Shown: piece by piece, positions 1-7,466 of the stretch | Layout of the letters: every line of letters begins with the position of its first letter | Numbering within the stretch: the first letter of the stretch is position 1 | DNA from: Methylacidiphilaceae bacterium UBA1321 | GTDB lineage: Bacteria; Verrucomicrobiota; Verrucomicrobiia; Methylacidiphilales; UBA1321 | DNA length: 14,066 nucleotides | Reading direction: 5' to 3' | NCBI GenBank assembly: GCA_002306945.1 | Contig: DBTH01000266.1 | Coordinates: 1,375 to 15,440 of the forward strand | Notes under the pieces: generated by a model | Database searches by the model: none | Told to the model about the DNA's origin: nothing | The model's input: the letters and a program-made list of their open reading frames with translations, nothing else | Program-made: the position numbers and the translations under genes

Positions 1-153
1 GAATTAACGGAATTTACGAAATTAAAAAGGCAACGGATTTTATCAGGAACTCAGGAAGTCATAAAAATAGAAGAAGCCAAATTTTATCTATTCTTGATTT
101 CCTGATAAGCCTTTCTGCCTTGGTCTTTCCAATTTCGTCAATTCCGTTAATTC
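1..153. repeat. Nested long inverted-repeat element
   Basis: The outer arms at 1-23 and 131-153 are reverse complements with one mismatch in 23. Two inner pairs continue the symmetry: 27-32 with 116-121, and 40-49 with 99-108 (TTATCAGGAA/TTCCTGATAA). A short 67-71/87-91 pair lies near the centre. The whole stretch could fold into one long imperfect hairpin. I see no coding content. It may be a REP- or MITE-like palindromic element, or the tail of a strong terminator or regulatory hairpin of an upstream gene outside the window. The A/T-rich arms contrast with the G/C-rich genes. Confidence 0.7.
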
Positions 154-187
154 CCGTCTAAAAGTCTTTTGTCCCTCTTTAATTTTA

Positions 188-215
188 TTGGCAATTCGCG
201 AAAGAGCCTTATCTT
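188..215 (+). promoter_or_regulatory. Candidate sigma70-type promoter, possibly leaderless
   Basis: TTGGCA (188-193) and TATCTT (210-215) are separated by 16 bases and resemble the -35 and -10 consensus. The predicted start of transcription falls about 7 bases after 215, on or next to the ATG at 222. The mRNA could therefore be leaderless, which agrees with the lack of a well-placed Shine-Dalgarno sequence. This comes from consensus matching by eye only. Confidence 0.3.
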
Positions 216-221
216 TGCGCC

Positions 222-1642
222 ATGGCGAACAAGCGCCTCCAGGCCCAGGCTTCACGCAAACGCAAACCGTCCGGTGGCAGCGGAGGCCCCTCCTTTGATT
301 TTTCCACCCTGCTCATCGGCGCATTCGTCTTCTTCTTCGTTGCCGCAGCCGCCTGGTATTGCTGGCCACGACCCGGCCCCTCCACAGCTGATCGAGAAAA
401 TCAGCAAAAATTAAAGAAACTGGCCACGCAGCACCCCGACGCCGAAGTATTCGATCTGGGGAGCGGCGAAAAAAAAAACTAGCCAAGACCCCGCCTAAGC
501 CGTCGACCGAAACGCCCGCTCCCAAACCAGCGGGTACCGGTACGACTTCTCCCTCGACGGCCATTGCACCCTCTCCGGCTCCCATTCCAACGCCCATACC
601 GGCACCTGCACCCAGCGCCACCTCGTCCGCGCCGGAACAACCTGTCATCGCTCCCGCTGTCACGCCGACCGAAACCGCTTCCACCGCGCTCGTTCCCCCG
701 GCTCCCACCACTCCGGCTGTTCTTCCCACACCGAACCCCGCCCCCATCCCGGAACCGCCCGCCCTTCGCGCCCTGCCGGACGACCCGAACAAATTGACCA
801 CCGAACGCGTCGCCGCCTACCAGGTCGCCCTCGAACGCATCCACTTCTCCTGCGGCTTTGTCGACGGCGACATCGGCATGCGCACCGAACGCGTATTGCG
901 CGCCTATCAGGAAGCCAACGGTCTGCCCATCACCGGCAAACTCGACGACGAAACTCGCGCCATGATCGGCGAGCCGGGCGAACCCTTCATGAACTACGTC
1001 GTCACCGAAGCCGACATGGCCACCATCGCGCCGCCGCCGAAAACCTGGCTCGAAAAAAGCAAAGTTCCCTACCTCGGCTATAACGAGCCTTGGGAAATGC
1101 TCGCGGAGAAGTTCCACTGCACGCGTGCCTACCTCAAAGCGCTCAATCCCGACGTGAAAGAAATCACCGCAGGCACCGAAGTCATCGGCCCGAAAGTCTT
1201 CCCCGCCGCGCCCATCGTCAAAGCCACCTCGATTCGCATTCTTCTGAGCCAAACTTCCATCCAGGCGCTCGATGCCAATGGCAAAATCATCGCGCATTTC
1301 CCCTGCTCGATCGCCCGGGACAAGAACAAGCGCCCCAACGGCACACTCGTTGTGAAAAATTACGCACCCAATCCGACCTACACGTTCAATCCCGAACTCT
1401 TCCCCGAATCAGTCGCAGCCGAGGGCATCACGAAGAAACTCCTCATCCCGCCCGGCCCGCGCAATCCGGTCGGCACTACCTGGATCGGACTCAATCTCCC
1501 CGGTTACGGCATGCACGGTACGCCTGAACCGGAAATGATCTCCGCCACGCAGTCGCACGGTTGCTTCCGCCTCGCGAATTGGAACGCGGAAAAACTCTAT
1601 AAGATGATCAAGATCGGCATGCCCGTCGACGTTCAGCCTTGA
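222..1642 (+). CDS. L,D-transpeptidase (YkuD) with TM anchor, PG-binding and LysM-like domains; needs a -1 frameshift
   Basis: The gene is read as one product of about 473 residues, joined across a -1 shift at the A-run 469-478. The zero frame (222-482) gives a basic cytoplasmic tail, a membrane segment (about residues 29-48), and then stops at TAG 480-482. The downstream frame is open from 392 to 1642 but has no ATG before 880; its first usable start is a TTG at 794, inside the domain region, so it is not a credible separate gene. Across the join follow a Pro/Ala/Thr-rich linker (about 86-190), a peptidoglycan-binding_1-like helical domain (about 192-250), a LysM-like segment (about 284-326) and a YkuD catalytic domain (about 336-473). 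The active-site signature is visible: His432 in MHG and the SHGC box with Cys448. YkuD enzymes form 3-3 peptide crosslinks or attach proteins to peptidoglycan. The anchor and linker suggest action in the periplasm. Without the shift only an 86-residue membrane peptide is made. Alternatives are a real disrupting deletion or a homopolymer sequencing error. Confidence 0.82.
458..546 (+). other. Putative -1 programmed frameshift signal
   Basis: The zero-frame codons read GAA AAA AAA AAC TAG, so the slippery heptamer A-AAA-AAC (473-479) sits directly before the UAG stop. The run of ten A (469-478) could also cause RNA-polymerase slippage. An SD-like GGGGAG (458-463) lies 9 bases upstream of the heptamer, much like the stimulator in E. 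coli dnaX. A stem-loop follows at 502-546: GTCGACCG pairs with CGGTaCGAC (one bulge), and the inner CCCGCT (515-520) pairs with AGCGGG (529-534). It starts about 22 bases after the heptamer, further than the usual 5-9. The -1 frame is open through the linker and catalytic domain. Confidence 0.55.
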
Positions 1643-1702
1643 CGACTGTTGAAGGTCGCCGCACTCCCAATTTTCTGCCGTGGTGGAATACCCGAACGAA
1701 AA

Positions 1703-4183
1703 TCACTTCCGTTTTTCCACCGCGATCAGATCACTGACTTCAAGTGAATTGGAATGATCCTTCGACTGGTCGTTGAATCCGATCGAAACAGCGTTAATTT
1801 CCTCCGGTATCCACTGACCATTATCCTTGCTCTCGGCGTTTTGATTCGGCTCAAAGCGTTTCAACGAAACATAACTCACGTGCCATTTCCCATCGGCAGG
1901 AATGACCGGGTCGGCAGTCAAAAACGCCGTTCCGTTTTCCTTATAGATCACCATGCGGATTTGCGCCGCCTTTTCAGATCGGGCACGCAACAAAAACCCG
2001 TCTGCACGAGCGAGCAATCCGGGTTTGATGGAAAACTTCGGATAAACCCAGCGGTCACCGGTCAGGAACGAAGCGGATAGTTTCCAATTTTTGTCCACAG
2101 TCTTTTCGAACTTCATTTCCGTTTTGGGCGCGGCGTTCTTCTTCCAACGCGACAGCTCGGTCAGCGGGAGCTTTTCGTGACGCGAATAAAGCGGCAGATA
2201 CCCGGCAAGCTCCTCCTCGACCATCAGCGGAATCGAAAGGGAAGAAAGTTGCCGCCCCTTTGCGTCAAGGGCGTTGACAGAAACAGGTTGCGGTTCGGGG
2301 GTCTTCCAGATTCCACGAACATCGATTGTCCAATTGACCTCCGCCGTGCTCATTGCCGGAACAGTCGCCATCTGCCGCCGCTTTTGCCCGGCTAATAAAT
2401 CCTCCCCGGGCAATCCCAGTGTCACGGCGAGTGACTGTTCCTTCGACAACAGATTATGCAACTTCACCCGCACATTCATCGCTGACGCCCGGTCACCAGG
2501 CAACCGGTAATCCGTACTTGAGCCGATCACCTGCGCCGAATCGGGAATGTATTGCAGAACAAGCGGGTTGACCGGCATTCGAGCCGACACTTTTTTCTTT
2601 CCAGACTCCAACAAAGCCATCGCTACCGTATTAGGATCAATCAACCCTTCATCCGACCAGATATAGACCATTCCGTCAGGAACCGGAATTTTTCCATCCG
2701 CAGTCAGAGAAAGTTTGCGACCATCGATGCCTTCCATGCGAAGGCTTTTGACCGGCAACGTCACCGTTTCCCCCTCCTCAACAACATCGGTATAGAGAAC
2801 AATTATCCGCTCCATTTTACCCGTTTCATTTCTCCCCTCAAAAACACGAGCACGCAAAATGGACGGATCTTTCACCTCAAGATCCCCCACATATTGCTTC
2901 CCCGATAAAACCCTGACACTCTGAACATAAGCACCCATCGACCGCAACGGAGTCACATCTTTACCCATCATCGAGAAACTCTTGATCCCCCCTTCCTCGT
3001 AGAAAGCCAGACAAAACGGCATATACCGTGCAACGCCACACGCCTTGGCTTCAACGCCCTTCATCGCAATCTGCAACGCGCTTTCCTGATCGCGGTCGAG
3101 CGCAGGGCGACCACCGCCCTTGGGCCATGACCAACCCGATTCCGTCACCCAAAGCGGCAGTCCTTCCTTGCCTGATTGCTTTAACCATTCGCGATGAACG
3201 GAGATCAACCGCTCCATCTTGGTGGCCGGTTTGTAATCGTGAAGACTGACAAAATCGACCAGATCGAGCATCCCGTTGCGCGTGCAAAATTCATGAAACG
3301 CCCCCGGATCACCGCCAATAAAAACGCCGCCTCCCAACGGCGAATCGATCTTATTTTCCTGAAACGCGCATCGCATCGCCCTGACGACGGTCACATATTG
3401 ATCGGCGGGCAGATAGGAACCGTACGGGCCTTCCGGTTCGTTCCAGACTTCAAGGCCTCCCCAGGTCGCTTTGAACTTTTCATGGATCACCGGCCAACTT
3501 TTTTCCAACAAGGCCAGATCCTGCGGATAGGAATTCTTCACCGGGAACGGGCCCCGGGCCGGACCGGGACTATGAAACATTTCCAGAACAGGAAGCTTTT
3601 CCTTCTCGTAAATCCGGCGCAAGTCCCACGCATGATCGGTTTCCTGCCAATCGAATTGTCCCGGCTTCGGCTCCACGGTATTCCAGTTGATCCGTTCGCG
3701 CGCCATGGCAATACCCGATCGTTTCAGGGAACGAACCATCGCCGCGCGCATCTCCGGTCGACGATCGAGCCAATTCAACACCGCATCAATTCCAAAGAAC
3801 GGATCGGTCTGCGCCAAATAGGGAGGTTGCACCACCAGGCCGAACGACTCCGTCCCCACTACCACATCATAATAACCACGCAGTAAACTGACCGTGATGG
3901 AAACCTTCCCCGATTGAGATCTCGCCTCGCCGTTCGAAACCGTTTTCCCGGCATAATCCACAATCCGATACAAAAAATTCCGTTCCCCTCCGCTATCGGC
4001 AAGAACCGTCCACGACAACACCGACTCTGTTGCCGGTGTGATAAAAAAAGTTTCGGGCTGATTTGGGACAAGCTGCGCCCACCCTTGATTTCCCCAACTC
4101 ACAAGCCCCATGGCCATTCCCAACAGCGCCACAAGCAACCGACAACGCAAGATTCTCACATCCATTTGAAAAAAGTGCCGCAT
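1703..4183 (-). CDS. Secreted clan GH-A glycoside hydrolase (GH39/PslG-like) with C-terminal CBM-like domain
   Basis: The start at 4183 was chosen because AAGGA lies 4 bases upstream; the frame is open back to 4321, but that extension is not signal-like. The product is 826 residues. It begins with a signal peptide (basic stretch, hydrophobic core LLVALLGMAMGLVSW, cleavage probably after WAQ near residue 37). A beta-rich N-terminal region (about 40-120) precedes a (beta/alpha)8 barrel (about 125-420). The barrel shows the clan GH-A pair: acid/base Glu249 in EVWNEPEG and nucleophile Glu348 in WVTESGW. Beta domains follow, and the last about 130 residues look like a jelly-roll carbohydrate-binding module. 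It should be a retaining glycosidase acting outside the cytoplasm. The family resembles GH39 and PslG-type enzymes, but the sugar specificity is not visible. It is divergent from the 4363-7382 gene pair and converges with the transpeptidase gene, with 60 bp and no clear terminator between them. Confidence 0.8.
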   Translation of the reverse strand: MRHFFQMDVRILRCRLLVALLGMAMGLVSWGNQGWAQLVPNQPETFFITPATESVLSWTVLADSGGERNFLYRIVDYAGKTVSNGEARSQSGKVSITVSLLRGYYDVVVGTESFGLVVQPPYLAQTDPFFGIDAVLNWLDRRPEMRAAMVRSLKRSGIAMARERINWNTVEPKPGQFDWQETDHAWDLRRIYEKEKLPVLEMFHSPGPARGPFPVKNSYPQDLALLEKSWPVIHEKFKATWGGLEVWNEPEGPYGSYLPADQYVTVVRAMRCAFQENKIDSPLGGGVFIGGDPGAFHEFCTRNGMLDLVDFVSLHDYKPATKMERLISVHREWLKQSGKEGLPLWVTESGWSWPKGGGRPALDRDQESALQIAMKGVEAKACGVARYMPFCLAFYEEGGIKSFSMMGKDVTPLRSMGAYVQSVRVLSGKQYVGDLEVKDPSILRARVFEGRNETGKMERIIVLYTDVVEEGETVTLPVKSLRMEGIDGRKLSLTADGKIPVPDGMVYIWSDEGLIDPNTVAMALLESGKKKVSARMPVNPLVLQYIPDSAQVIGSSTDYRLPGDRASAMNVRVKLHNLLSKEQSLAVTLGLPGEDLLAGQKRRQMATVPAMSTAEVNWTIDVRGIWKTPEPQPVSVNALDAKGRQLSSLSIPLMVEEELAGYLPLYSRHEKLPLTELSRWKKNAAPKTEMKFEKTVDKNWKLSASFLTGDRWVYPKFSIKPGLLARADGFLLRARSEKAAQIRMVIYKENGTAFLTADPVIPADGKWHVSYVSLKRFEPNQNAESKDNGQWIPEEINAVSIGFNDQSKDHSNSLEVSDLIAVEKRK

Positions 4184-4362
4184 GTCTTCCTTGTGTTCAA
4201 TGGAAAGCGGTTCACTCCTCTTTCGGATCAATGTGCTCAACGTCCTGAAATCCCCCCTCTCCGGATGGTACGCATATCGGAACGTATGTGAAGCAAATGG
4301 ATGTCCATTGGCTTTTATCACAGCGGGGCCATTCTAATACCGGCAACCGAAATAAAAATTCT
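4184..4362. promoter_or_regulatory. Divergent intergenic control region
   Basis: This 179-bp region separates the minus-strand glycosidase from the plus-strand nucleoside-hydrolase gene, so it must carry both promoters or one shared control point. The most regular element is the palindrome AATGGA-TG-TCCATT (4296-4309). An imperfect inverted pair ACGCATA/TATGTG lies near 4270-4290. A weak plus-strand promoter could be TTGGCT (4308-4313) with TCTAAT (4333-4338), but the 19-base spacer is long. I see no convincing -10/-35 pair for the minus strand. Confidence 0.4.
4296..4309. promoter_or_regulatory. Candidate operator palindrome
   Basis: AATGGA and TCCATT are perfect six-base inverted arms around a TG centre. 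The site lies between the divergent glycosidase and nucleoside-hydrolase genes and abuts a possible -35 element. It could be an operator for a local sugar regulator. AraC-type XylR proteins usually bind direct repeats, so the link to the regulator at 7467 is uncertain. Confidence 0.3.
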
Positions 4363-5259
4363 ATGACCTCACCGATCCGCGTCGTTCTCGACACCGACAC
4401 CTACAACGAAGTCGACGACCAGTTTGCACTCGCCCATCTTCTTCTTTCCACCCATAAAATCGACCTGGAAGCCGTTTATGCCGCCCCGTTTTTCAACCAC
4501 CGTTCGACCGGGCCCAAGGACGGAATGGAACGCAGTTATGAGGAAATCCACCGCGTACTCGACTTGATCCAGCCAGAAAAACGGCCCGCAGCATTTCGCG
4601 GCAGCACGTCTTATCTTTCGACGGTGAACACGCCTGTGGAAAGCGAAGCAGTCGATGATCTCGTCGAACGCGCCCTCGCGATGGAGAAGGACGAACGCCT
4701 CACCGTCGTTGCCATCGCTGCCGCCACCAACGTCGCCTCGGCCTTGATCAAGGCACCCGAAATTGCCGACAACATCCGCATCGTCTGGCTCGGCGGCAAC
4801 GGCCTCCACTGGCCGGGCGATCCGCGCGAATTCAATCTGAAACAAGATCCCTATGCGGCCCGCGTCCTTCTGACTTCGCAAGCCCCGCTGGTCCTTCTAC
4901 CCTGCTACCCGGTCGTTTCGCACCTCATCACCACCGTCGCGGAATTGGAGGAACAGTTGGCCCCGTTCAGCAAACTCGGACGTTACCTCACCGATATCGT
5001 CCGCAGTTACGAAGGCAATCCCCCCGGCTGGTCGAAGATCATCTGGGACATCGCCGCCAGCGCCTATGTGATCGAACCGAAATGGATCAAGACCGACCGT
5101 GTCGCCGCTCCACGGTTGAAGAAAAACCTGGCCTGGGATTTGCACTCCGGTGGACGGGTCATCGATGTTGCCCGCGAAGTCGACCGCAACGGCATCTTTG
5201 CCGACTTTTTCGCCAAAGCGCGCGTTCCGGCGCCCAAACCACTACTTCAGGCTGTATAG
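4363..5259 (+). CDS. Nucleoside hydrolase (IUNH) superfamily protein with variant Asp motif
   Basis: The product is 298 residues, about normal for the inosine/uridine-preferring nucleoside hydrolase fold. ATG 4363 was chosen because the conserved N-terminal strand and Asp cluster follow at once; an in-frame extension to 4288 adds a non-conserved stretch. The N-terminus reads VVLDTDTYNEVDDQFALA, corresponding to the calcium- and ribose-binding DTDPGxDDA motif but with two extra residues and no Gly. Later blocks VWLGGNG and EFNLKQDP, plus an IWDIAA segment that may supply the late metal-binding Asp, fit the family. Canonical members cleave the N-glycosidic bond of nucleosides, but with the altered motif and glycan-gene neighbours another ribosyl or glycosyl substrate is possible. 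There is no signal peptide, so it is probably cytoplasmic. I see no Shine-Dalgarno. The next gene starts 23 bp after its stop, suggesting one transcript. Confidence 0.75.
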   Translation: MTSPIRVVLDTDTYNEVDDQFALAHLLLSTHKIDLEAVYAAPFFNHRSTGPKDGMERSYEEIHRVLDLIQPEKRPAAFRGSTSYLSTVNTPVESEAVDDLVERALAMEKDERLTVVAIAAATNVASALIKAPEIADNIRIVWLGGNGLHWPGDPREFNLKQDPYAARVLLTSQAPLVLLPCYPVVSHLITTVAELEEQLAPFSKLGRYLTDIVRSYEGNPPGWSKIIWDIAASAYVIEPKWIKTDRVAAPRLKKNLAWDLHSGGRVIDVAREVDRNGIFADFFAKARVPAPKPLLQAV

Positions 5260-5282
5260 AACACCGATTCATATTTCCATCC

Positions 5283-7382
5283 GTGACATCCGATGTCCCG
5301 CCCCTGCCACCATTTCATCTGACCGCCCGGCCATGGAGCCCCGCGCAAATCCCGCGCGAAGCTTATCTCCGGCGTTTAGAAAATCTCTGTCGTTTTCTCG
5401 CCCGTAACCAGGCCGCAAACGGAGCCATCATCGACCCGTTGCTCGGCCGGGAACATCAATACGCCACTCCTTATTTCGCCTGTGCCGTTGCCGTCTTGCT
5501 CAACGAAGGAACCGCCGCCGATCTGAAGGACAACGGATTGCGCGCCATGGATCACGCCACCGCTTGCTTTGCCGGCGGAAGCGATGCCATTCCCGACCGC
5601 CATGGAGAATTTTTCGCCACATCTCTGGCCGAAGCGCTGGAACTCTACCGGAACATTGCCCGCTCGCAACAAATCGATTCCTGGTCAAACCGGCTCGCCG
5701 TTCCAAGAGAAGACATCTTTCGGGGACCGCTGAATAACTGGCGCACCTACGCCATGCGCGGCGAATGGCTCCGCGCCCGTCTGGGTCTTGTACCGGTTTC
5801 ATCGGCACGCGATTTCATTGAAAAAGCGTGGCGGAATGAAGGCCAGCGCCTGCGCATCGTTCAGGATCGTTGGAATCTCTATCAGGACCGCGAAACCGAT
5901 CCCGAATCCCACGCCGTTGAAGCTGTGGGACGAGTGAATATCCTCGCTCTCGTCGAGGCCGGTTACGACGGCCCCAGCGCTCCAGAAATGCGTGCACTCA
6001 CCGAACGCGCGACCGCCGTCACCCTGCTCCTGCAGGACCCCTCGGGCCAATGTCCTCCGAATGGTCGGGCGGACAATCACATTTGGAACGATGCCCTTTA
6101 TCAATTGGCTTTTGAAATCCTCGCGGAAAGAAAAGCCGCCGCTGGACAGCTCATCGATGCGGGCCGTTATCGCCGCGCCGCCGAACTCGCTTTTCAAAGC
6201 ATCGCGCGCTGGCAACGCAACGACAAGGATTGGGTCGGTTCCTTCTACATCACTAAAAATCACTTTGATCCCCGGCAACGGGTCGGCTACCAGGAAGCCA
6301 GCAACTGCGCCAATTACAACGCCAGCCTCGCCCTGCATCTGGCCCAAGCCGTGCGCATCCGACAGAGCGAAATTCCGGAGCAACCCACACCCGCCGAAAT
6401 CGGAGGATTTGCCCTCGAAACCGACAAGGCCTTTGCCAGCGTGGTCGCCAACGCCGGAGGAATGCAGCTCTTTGCCGCGTTGCGCGGCGACACACGCCCA
6501 GTCTACGGCAACTATTGGACTCCACTGGGCATTCTGCGATTTGGCAGAAGTGGATGGGATTCCCGACTCGGTCCATCCGACGGCTTGCGGGACGCCGCAA
6601 CCGGTCGCGGCATTTCCTTCGCCCCGACCTGGCTGGAGAACGGCCAATGGGTACGCATGGCCGATGTTCCCGAACGTTACCAAGGCTATTTCAGCGTCTC
6701 GTTCGCCCATCCCCTTGTCGTCCGCTGCGTCATCGATTACCGTCCCCGCGATGGCCACGGGCCGCTCTTTCACCATGAATTGATTTTGACTCCCGACGGC
6801 GTTCTGGCAACGCTACGGGCCGAAAACGCAAACCAGTTCGGCGTGACCTGGCCCCTGCTCGAAAACGATGGAACCGCCTTGCACTGCCGCCAGACCGATA
6901 ACATCGCCGCGACCGCCTTCACCGCGAACGCCGACGAACAGTGTTTCATTCTGGTCAACACCCCGCAGGGTAGACTTCAACCGGAAACCCAACTCAGGGG
7001 CAGCTACGGTTGGCTGCGTCCGTTGCGAGCCGTCTCACCTGGTGGCACCAATACGACCTTCGTTTATCCCCGCAGTCCAGGCGATCCTTCAGCGGAAACC
7101 GTTCGGGACAGTTTCCAACTCACCGCAACCGGGTTCCGGTCGGCGTTGGGCGAAGTGCGGGGAACTCTTTATATCGGACGCACCTCCGCCGGAGGGGACG
7201 GAACCGAACTTGATCTCGACGGGGACGGCCATCCGGAAATTATTTTCGGACGTGAATGCCGTTTCATTGTCCAGAAGAACGGTAACCGTCCCATAGCCAT
7301 CGAGACCGATCGCGATGTCCTGGTTCGGATCGGAAAACGCGAATGGAAAACGAAAGCCTATCAACCTCTTTCCCTATTGTAG
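5283..7382 (+). CDS. Putative polysaccharide-lyase-like protein, (alpha/alpha) toroid plus beta-sandwich
   Basis: The product is 699 residues from GTG 5283. No ATG occurs in frame until about 5547, and upstream codons overlap the nucleoside-hydrolase gene, so GTG is the best start although no Shine-Dalgarno is visible. The first about 400 residues are mostly alpha-helical, with aromatic and acidic motifs typical of toroid carbohydrate enzymes: REHQYATPYFACA, NGRADNHIWNDALYQ (residues 260-274) and YQEASNCANYNASL (336-349). The second half is beta-rich. This two-part layout is seen in polysaccharide lyases of the heparinase II/III and PL8 type. Asn/His (N265, H266) and Tyr residues (Y336, Y345) are possible catalytic candidates, but I do not recognise the exact family. 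Near the end a DLDGDGHPE loop (644-652) resembles a calcium-binding DxDxDG site. No signal peptide is present, unlike the nearby secreted glycosidase, so it may act on imported oligosaccharides. Confidence 0.6.
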   Translation: MTSDVPPLPPFHLTARPWSPAQIPREAYLRRLENLCRFLARNQAANGAIIDPLLGREHQYATPYFACAVAVLLNEGTAADLKDNGLRAMDHATACFAGGSDAIPDRHGEFFATSLAEALELYRNIARSQQIDSWSNRLAVPREDIFRGPLNNWRTYAMRGEWLRARLGLVPVSSARDFIEKAWRNEGQRLRIVQDRWNLYQDRETDPESHAVEAVGRVNILALVEAGYDGPSAPEMRALTERATAVTLLLQDPSGQCPPNGRADNHIWNDALYQLAFEILAERKAAAGQLIDAGRYRRAAELAFQSIARWQRNDKDWVGSFYITKNHFDPRQRVGYQEASNCANYNASLALHLAQAVRIRQSEIPEQPTPAEIGGFALETDKAFASVVANAGGMQLFAALRGDTRPVYGNYWTPLGILRFGRSGWDSRLGPSDGLRDAATGRGISFAPTWLENGQWVRMADVPERYQGYFSVSFAHPLVVRCVIDYRPRDGHGPLFHHELILTPDGVLATLRAENANQFGVTWPLLENDGTALHCRQTDNIAATAFTANADEQCFILVNTPQGRLQPETQLRGSYGWLRPLRAVSPGGTNTTFVYPRSPGDPSAETVRDSFQLTATGFRSALGEVRGTLYIGRTSAGGDGTELDLDGDGHPEIIFGRECRFIVQKNGNRPIAIETDRDVLVRIGKREWKTKAYQPLSLL

Positions 7383-7403
7383 TTTCGCTCACAAAAAAAA
7401 TCT

Positions 7404-7420
7404 GCTGGAGAAGTTCCAGC
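7404..7420. promoter_or_regulatory. Short hairpin between lyase-like gene and regulator
   Basis: GCTGGA (7404-7409) and TCCAGC (7415-7420) form a 6-bp stem with a 5-base loop. On the plus strand no T-run follows. On the minus strand the stem is followed by a run of eight T (complement of 7393-7400), as in an intrinsic terminator, but no minus-strand gene ends here. It could instead be an operator for the regulator gene. Confidence 0.25.
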
Positions 7421-7430
7421 CAAAAACACA

Positions 7431-7458
7431 TTGCCGTTTTCCCGGTAAAGATTATCAT
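7431..7458 (+). promoter_or_regulatory. Candidate sigma70-type promoter of the regulator gene
   Basis: TTGCCG (7431-7436) and TATCAT (7453-7458) are spaced 16 bases apart; the -10 matches five of six consensus bases. Transcription would begin near 7465, one or two bases before the ATG at 7467, giving a leaderless message. No Shine-Dalgarno is visible at the usual distance. Confidence 0.4.
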
Positions 7459-7466
7459 TAATCCAG

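Noticed and set aside
169..414. Small plus-strand frame overlapping the transpeptidase N-terminus
   Set aside because: Out of frame with the membrane anchor, composition is Ser/Pro-rich shadow sequence, no start signal.
313..1297. Long minus-strand frames opposite the transpeptidase gene
   Set aside because: Low-complexity Gly/Ala/Val/Arg translations typical of the antisense of a G/C-rich coding region; the plus strand has clear domains and catalytic motifs.
794..1642. Separate transpeptidase gene starting at TTG 794
   Set aside because: The start falls at the edge of the peptidoglycan-binding domain, has no ribosome site, would lack any export signal, and the frame is open and linker-like far upstream to the A-run.
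1643..1702. Bidirectional terminator between the convergent transpeptidase and glycosidase genes
   Set aside because: I could not find a stem with a T-run in these 60 bases on either strand.
5082..5282. Upstream extension of the lyase-like gene into the nucleoside-hydrolase gene
   Set aside because: The extension overlaps about 180 bases of the conserved nucleoside-hydrolase C-terminus and translates to Arg/Ser-rich shadow sequence; GTG 5283 gives a natural start.
5799..6776. Minus-strand 325-codon frame
   Set aside because: Opposite the lyase-like gene, without recognisable motifs; antisense shadow of a G/C-rich gene.
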